From positions 1 to 43,401 of the forward strand of contig NZ_JAQGLC010000320.1 in the NCBI RefSeq assembly GCF_028293085.1: a stretch of DNA of 43,401 bases, in the 5' to 3' direction. This document shows, piece by piece, positions 39,061 through 43,401 of the stretch (within the stretch, counting starts at the first letter, position 1; every line of letters begins with the position of its first letter). The notes beneath the pieces were generated by a model, which saw only the letters and a list, made by a program, of their open reading frames with translations, had not been told where the DNA came from and searched no databases. A program made the translations under genes and the position numbers. The stretch comes from Sphingomonas bacterium. Its GTDB lineage: Bacteria; Pseudomonadota; Alphaproteobacteria; Sphingomonadales; Sphingomonadaceae.

Positions 39061-39927
39061 CTAGAGATGCGGGTACCAGACATAGGCCGGCCGAAACTCA
39101 GACAGGCTCATATGCGCGGCGAAATTGTCGAGACTGTCTTCCCGGATGCCGAGCACGGTCCGGTCGGGCAGCGAAACACCGATCTCCTCGTCACGCTCGG
39201 TCAGAAGGACGGCGCCCGGCCAGAGCGGCAGGTCGTCCGCCCAGGGATAAAGCTCGTGTCCGATCGCCTCCAGCAGCGCGGAAAAGCTCGATGTGTCGTA
39301 CCGCACGCTTGGAAATATAGTGTCGAGCAGGTCGAGAATATTGCCTGGGCGAGCCGTCAGGAGATGGCGATACCGCGTAAGCACCGGGCCCCAGAACGCA
39401 CCGATCTGGGTGTCATCGCGCAGGACACGCTCGGATGTCGGTGTCCAGACCGATGTCGGGCCGCCCGCTGGTCCGCCCTTCAGCGTCTCCGTCGTGAAGA
39501 CAGGCTCGTCCCCCGAAAAGGAAAGAGTGAGCGCCGAACTGATCTCGCGTCCCTGCGCGGCGAGGATGATCAGCCAGTGCCCGTTGAGAAGCGCAAGGCT
39601 TCCGGGATGGAGGTCGCTCGACGGGTCGGACCGTCCGAAGCTGTAGGTAAGGTTCCGCAGCTCGGCCGCATCGAACACGTCCATGAAGGCCGGCGCGAAG
39701 AAATTCCCGAAGTCCGGAATGCCCCTGGCCAGCCCGGCGACCATGGCATCGAGATGGTCGTCATCGTCGAACACGGTAAATCCGACCGGTTTGCCGTCGA
39801 GCTCGCCAAGGTCGCCCGAGCCAATGGTGAACGGCACATCCATTGGCCCCGGGCCCTGCGCCTGCGGTATCGGAGGACGACGTATCGGGTCGATCCGGTC
39901 TGCTCGGGTCTTCTTGGAACCTGCCAT
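39061..39927 (-). CDS. Uncharacterised 288-aa protein with C-terminal YVWYPHL domain
   Basis: Strong SD GCGGAGG before ATG at 39927; shares IGAFWGP, xELYxxxxDLPxxxGxxLLTxRxxExGVxLxDxxVLG and YVWYPHL with the neighbouring gene. Confidence 0.85.
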   Translation of the reverse strand: MAGSKKTRADRIDPIRRPPIPQAQGPGPMDVPFTIGSGDLGELDGKPVGFTVFDDDDHLDAMVAGLARGIPDFGNFFAPAFMDVFDAAELRNLTYSFGRSDPSSDLHPGSLALLNGHWLIILAAQGREISSALTLSFSGDEPVFTTETLKGGPAGGPTSVWTPTSERVLRDDTQIGAFWGPVLTRYRHLLTARPGNILDLLDTIFPSVRYDTSSFSALLEAIGHELYPWADDLPLWPGAVLLTERDEEIGVSLPDRTVLGIREDSLDNFAAHMSLSEFRPAYVWYPHL

Positions 39928-40471
39928 GGATCCTCCGCCAATGTCTTTCGAGCTGCCGCCGAATCAATCTCCGTATTTGGTGGGCAATACTATGGCTCTG
40001 TCAATGCTCGGAAAAAAATTGCTTCATGAATATTCTGAGTAATTGCCCCGTGATGATTGATGCAGGTCATTGAGCAAGATGTGTCCGGCTGTTGTCGGGC
40101 ACCCAAAGCTTTCGCGTTGCACATTGAAGACGCTTCGCCGGGCCATGGGATGTCGGATCGCCCGCTGACAAGCCTGGCGGGGTCGCAGCCTGCAAAGGGA
40201 TCCCTCCACCGCGCGGGTATTGGCTTGCCCTTCGGCGGTCGGTCGGCACATATTGTGCGGATGCTCGACCTTGTCGCCAGTGAGCGAGTTCGTCGCTACG
40301 GTATTCCCGAATGCCTCGGTGTGCCTATCCCCGCTGTCGATGAGGCTGCGATCGAGACGTGCGTCACCGCTCGTTGTCATATGCCTTGTCGCGGCGGTCG
40401 CCTGCGTTCAGCTTGTCGTTGGAGCGGCGGCTGTACGAAGGCATTGCCGCCGCTCCGGGTCGCGTTACAGA

Positions 40472-41059
40472 CTAGGGATGCAGATCCCGAAGGCGGCCGC
40501 CGATCGCGCCACTGACGCTCCCGATGAAAGCACCCACGACGAGCGACAGGCCCGTAAATGTCGCAAGCTCGGCAGCGACCTTTCGTGCTGCTTCGGCTGC
40601 TTCGGCGGTTGCCGGAGCGTCAATCGGCGTCGCCGCCACGGTGGACAGCGCTGCCGCAACAACGGTGATCACCGCCATGACGACGGTCGCCGTCGCCCAG
40701 GTCAGCAGACCATGGGCCGTGTCTCGGAAGAACACCTCGTCACCGTGCAGACCGTGCCAGCGAACGCGCAGCCTGCCGGCAAGATAACCGCCCATGGCGA
40801 CTGACAGCCATTGCGTGACGATCAACCAGATTCCCGCGCCGATCGTGAATGTGGTTGGCCTTGCCCCTACGCCGGGCCAGGCTGAAACTGACGCCAGGCC
40901 GAAGGCTGAGCCCAGCGTCAGCAGCGTCAGGGTGAGGGCGATCGCGGCCACCGTGCCGGCGGAAACCGCGGACCAGGATACAGCCGAGCCACTCGAGGCA
41001 GGCGGAACGTCACCTGGATAGAGAGCGGGATCGACTGCGCGATAGGAATCGTTTGCCAT
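40472..41059 (-). CDS. Multi-pass integral membrane protein of unknown function
   Basis: MANDSYRAVDPALYPGDV... followed by hydrophobic helices (AGTVAAIALTLTLLTLGSAFGLASV, WLIVTQWLSVAMGGYLAG, VVMAVITVVAAAL); begins 2 nt after the upstream mini-ORF stop. Confidence 0.75.
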   Translation of the reverse strand: MANDSYRAVDPALYPGDVPPASSGSAVSWSAVSAGTVAAIALTLTLLTLGSAFGLASVSAWPGVGARPTTFTIGAGIWLIVTQWLSVAMGGYLAGRLRVRWHGLHGDEVFFRDTAHGLLTWATATVVMAVITVVAAALSTVAATPIDAPATAEAAEAARKVAAELATFTGLSLVVGAFIGSVSGAIGGRLRDLHP

Positions 41060-41061
41060 GA

Positions 41062-41139
41062 TCAGTGCCATATCAGGAGGAGAATAAGGATGATGGGCAG
41101 CGGTATGCCCAGCAGCCACAACAAGATGCCTTTTCCCAT
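41062..41139 (-). CDS. 25-aa hydrophobic mini-protein MGKGILLWLLGIPLPIILILLLIWH
   Basis: Strong SD (AAGGAGGAGGACACT) 5' of ATG at 41139; single TM helix; directly precedes the membrane protein gene. Confidence 0.7.
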   Translation of the reverse strand: MGKGILLWLLGIPLPIILILLLIWH

Positions 41140-41420
41140 AGTGTCCTCCTCCTTCTCCCGCCGAAGTGGCGGTTCGATTGCGTAACGTGCTGTGGGAGCG
41201 GGAGTTCCTGCGGCTGGCGATGGCCAGCCGTGACCGGCGGCGCCGCAGCGGTCTGAGCGTGAACGTAGCACCGGGCACGGCTCGGTTGCGTGAGCATGGA
41301 GCAATTCGCGCCGTTCGTTCATGTGGTAAGCAAGAATCGCTGCGGCAGGCTGGCCGATTTCCGCCTGACTCTAGCGCCGGAGTTGACCTGAATCGCCTGC
41401 GCCCCTACCTCGCACCCGTA

Positions 41421-41560
41421 ATTGGGGAGTAGCTACCCGCTTTATGCGGGGCCTTCGTCAACATGCTCGGCATGGCCTTATGGCCGTCCTTGGCGGAGGC
41501 AGCCGCGCCGACAGGCCCGTCCGGCAAGACCAACGATGCCTCGTCTCCCATGGCCGGAGC
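41421..41560 (+). ncRNA. yybP-ykoY-type Mn2+ riboswitch upstream of mntP
   Basis: ATTGGGGAGTAGC (41421) followed by CGTCAACATGCTCGGCATGGCC (41456) and GGCAAGACCA (41523), conserved elements of the yybP-ykoY element; located upstream of mntP. Confidence 0.85.
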
Positions 41561-41597
41561 GATCGCTATCGTTCGTCCTGGCCCCGGAGCATTCATC

Positions 41598-42170
41598 ATG
41601 GTTGGCATCATCACGCTGGGGGGCATGGGCCTCAGCCTCTCCGTTGACGCCTTTGCGGCTGCAGTCGGCAAGGGCTCCGAGGGCGGCTCCCCGCGGTTCC
41701 GCGATGCGTTGCGCGTCGGCGCGGTGTTCGGCTTCTTCGAGGCGATCACGCCGGCGATCGGCTGGGCGGTCGGGCTGGCACTCAGTAGCTGGATCGCGGC
41801 GGTCGATCATTGGATCGCCTTCATCCTGCTCGGCGCGGTCGGCGGCCACATGTTGTGGCAGGCCTGGCGGGCGGCGCCGAAAGAGGAGGATTCAGCACCG
41901 TCGGCCCGGCCGGGAATCGCGCGCCTCATGGCCACCGCGCTCGCCACCAGCATCGACGCGACGGCAGTCGGCGTCACGCTTGCCTTTCTGCACGTCAATA
42001 TTCTCGTTGCCTGCCTCGTCATTGGCGGCATTACGACAATTGTCGCTACGATCGGCGTCAGAGTCGGAAAGCATGCGGGCGCTTATCTCGGGCGGTACGC
42101 CGAAGTGCTCGGTGGCCTCACGCTGATCATCATCGGTAGCCTCATCCTGTTCGAACATCTGACCGCCTGA
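41598..42170 (+). CDS. mntP: Manganese efflux pump MntP
   Basis: GLSLSVDAFAAAVGKG, FEAITPAIGWAVGLAL, LATSIDATAVGVTLAFL, GKHAGAYLGRYAEVLGGLTLIIIGSLIL motifs of MntP. Confidence 0.93.
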   Translation: MVGIITLGGMGLSLSVDAFAAAVGKGSEGGSPRFRDALRVGAVFGFFEAITPAIGWAVGLALSSWIAAVDHWIAFILLGAVGGHMLWQAWRAAPKEEDSAPSARPGIARLMATALATSIDATAVGVTLAFLHVNILVACLVIGGITTIVATIGVRVGKHAGAYLGRYAEVLGGLTLIIIGSLILFEHLTA

Positions 42171-42534
42171 CGACCTCGCCAACGAAGAGCAGGACGTCAT
42201 CTGTGGTAACGCGGCTGTCGGGGTTGCCGAGCCACGCAATAGTCAGTCGGTCGCCAACGCGCTCGCACTGGATCATCATATATCATTCGACAGGACAAAG
42301 GTCCCATTTTGTTGCGACCCGATACCAATATTATCCGGTCGCAGATCAACGTCCATAATTCGCGTATTAGCCCGGCCGGTAACTTGAAGGAGCGGCAGTG
42401 CACGAGTGGCAATGCCAATTCAATTGGCACTGTAAGTGTCGGTTTCAATTGTGAAATTTCTCCGTTTTAAGAAGTTGTTAATTGACCTGCGTCAGATGTC
42501 AGCCGTTGGACGTCCCCCCTAGTTCGTCTGCCAG

Positions 42535-42570
42535 GAGTCCCGGCCACCCCTCCCCCCTCGGCCGGGGCTC
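42535..42570. repeat. Inverted repeat GAGTCCCGGCC ... GGCCGGGGCTC (11-bp arms, one G-T wobble)
   Basis: Read directly; 14-nt C-rich loop, no following T tract. Confidence 0.7.
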
Positions 42571-42599
42571 ATTGGCGTTTGAGTCCGACGCGGCATCGG

Positions 42600-42891
42600 G
42601 GCGACCGAGCGCCCAAGGCCTTCCTCGCGCTCGAGCCTAACGTGCGTATATGCATAAATGAGTTGCCGGCAGTGACGCGGTTGTTCCGGGCCGCCGCTAT
42701 GCTGTGCTGCGGATAATTTCCGAGCGTCCGTTGACGGGAATTCCGGAGCCGACGACCCGGCGCCGATACCTCCAGATCTTCCTTCCTTTCGCGCCGACGA
42801 CGATCCACAGGCCCTGGGTAAGGGGATCAGCCATCCGGCCGGTTACAAGTGCATCAATGCTGTCCGGCGTGAGGTTTTGCCTTCTCGACAT
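42600..42891 (-). pseudogene. Tyrosine-type integrase (Arm DNA-binding/DUF4102 N-terminus), frameshifted and truncated
   Basis: MSRRQNLTPDSIDALVTGRMADPLTQGLWIVVGAKGRKIWRYRRRV in one frame continues as RTLGNYPQHSIAAARNNR in another frame (ORF 42569-42808), matching the LGxYPxxSIAxAR integrase motif. Confidence 0.75.
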
Positions 42892-42912
42892 CTCCGACTC
42901 CACGTCGGTCTC

Positions 42913-42955
42913 GGGGCACAAACCCACCAAAACAGGGCACAAATTGGGGCACAAG
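42913..42955. repeat. Three direct repeats GGGGCACAAA / AGGGCACAAA / GGGGCACAAG
   Basis: At 42913, 42934 and 42946, directly upstream of the integrase relic; candidate integrase arm-type sites. Confidence 0.6.
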
Positions 42956-43058
42956 AGCCGTCCAAAATGGGTCGAGCCAGGTCGAGCTGTGTCGAACTTA
43001 CGGCTGCTGATTATTTCAGGGGGTCAATAGCTTAGGGCCGAATCTTGAGGATTCGAAG

Positions 43059-43134
43059 TGGTGCCGGTTGCAGGAATCGAACCCGCGACCTTCGGTTTAC
43101 AAAACCGCTGCTCTACCAGCTGAGCTAAACCGGC
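43059..43134 (-). tRNA. tRNA-Thr(TGT), CCA encoded
   Basis: Reverse complement GCCGGTTTAGCTCAGCTGGTAGAGCAGCGGTTTTGTAAACCGAAGGTCGCGGGTTCGATTCCTGCAACCGGCACCA folds as a cloverleaf with loop TTTGTAA. Confidence 0.95.
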
Positions 43135-43176
43135 CCTTGGGGTAGAAGCCCCGATTCTGGTGGGCGCGTCAATGCG

Positions 43177-43401
43177 TCAGACGACGCCGAAGGTCCAGCC
43201 CTCGCGTCGGGCGATGTCGCGGGTGAGGGCGGGTGGGTGCCAGAGCTCTGCGCGCCCGGCATTGGCGCGGAGCCAGGCCGCGGTCAGGATCGCGTCGGTG
43301 GCGTGGTCGGTGTAGCGCGCCAGCGGCACGTGCGGCCGGGATCCGATCGCGGCCAGGGCGGCATCGAGCGCGGCCGCGTCGCGGAACTTGCTCATGCCCA
43401 T
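43177..43401 (-). CDS. C-terminal part of a hypothetical protein, possibly DUF429-like; 5' end may lie outside window
   Basis: ORF reaches window edge; TDHATDAILTAAWLRANAG...EGWTFGV is compatible with a DUF429-like C-terminus. Confidence 0.5.
   Translation of the reverse strand: MGMSKFRDAAALDAALAAIGSRPHVPLARYTDHATDAILTAAWLRANAGRAELWHPPALTRDIARREGWTFGVV

Noticed and set aside
38473-40029. 518-aa plus-strand ORF antisense to the paralog operon
   Set aside because: Low-complexity Arg-rich translation with no domain; the minus-strand genes have good SDs and mutual homology.
41463-41597. N-terminal extension of MntP in the ORF track
   Set aside because: Falls inside the riboswitch aptamer; the conserved MntP protein begins at MVGIITLGGMGLSLSVDAF.
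1-43401. CRISPR arrays, rRNA operons or an intact prophage
   Set aside because: No regularly spaced repeats, no rRNA-like sequence and no phage structural genes were seen; only integrase and possible excisionase/IS relics.

Overview
This is a GC-rich window from what looks like an alphaproteobacterial, probably sphingomonad, chromosome. The taxon is inferred from protein style only. From left to right it contains: (1) the 3' part of an M20-type amidohydrolase; (2) a leftward MoxR-DUF58-BatA-BatB/C-BatD aerotolerance-type operon; (3) a probable D-amino-acid/D-glutamate catabolic block (D-aminoacylase-like deacylase, LysR regulator, DUF1611/DgcN-like protein, DgcA-like dipeptide epimerase, dicarboxylate/amino-acid symporter); (4) two aromatic or branched amino-acid modules (phenylalanine hydroxylase with Lrp, and Glu/Leu/Phe/Val dehydrogenase with Lrp plus a tiny possibly ACT-like ORF); (5) a catabolic locus of about 18 kb built around a GntR/FCD regulator, with MFS, two BKACE enzymes, malonyl-CoA synthetase and decarboxylase, a TonB receptor, serine hydrolase, thioesterase, GST, two SDRs, HyuA/HyuB and an aromatic aminotransferase; (6) a two-gene operon of unknown proteins that share a C-terminal domain ending in YVWYPHL; (7) small membrane proteins and a mntP gene behind a yybP-ykoY-type Mn riboswitch; and (8) a frameshifted tyrosine-integrase relic next to tRNA-Thr(TGT). 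The two most notable observations are mirrored pairs of ATCGTCGACGAT-like palindromes, each pair spaced exactly 52 bp and set about 84 bp upstream of the MFS and TonB genes, and the uncharacterised YVWYPHL paralog operon. All family calls come from reading the sequence; no database search was run.
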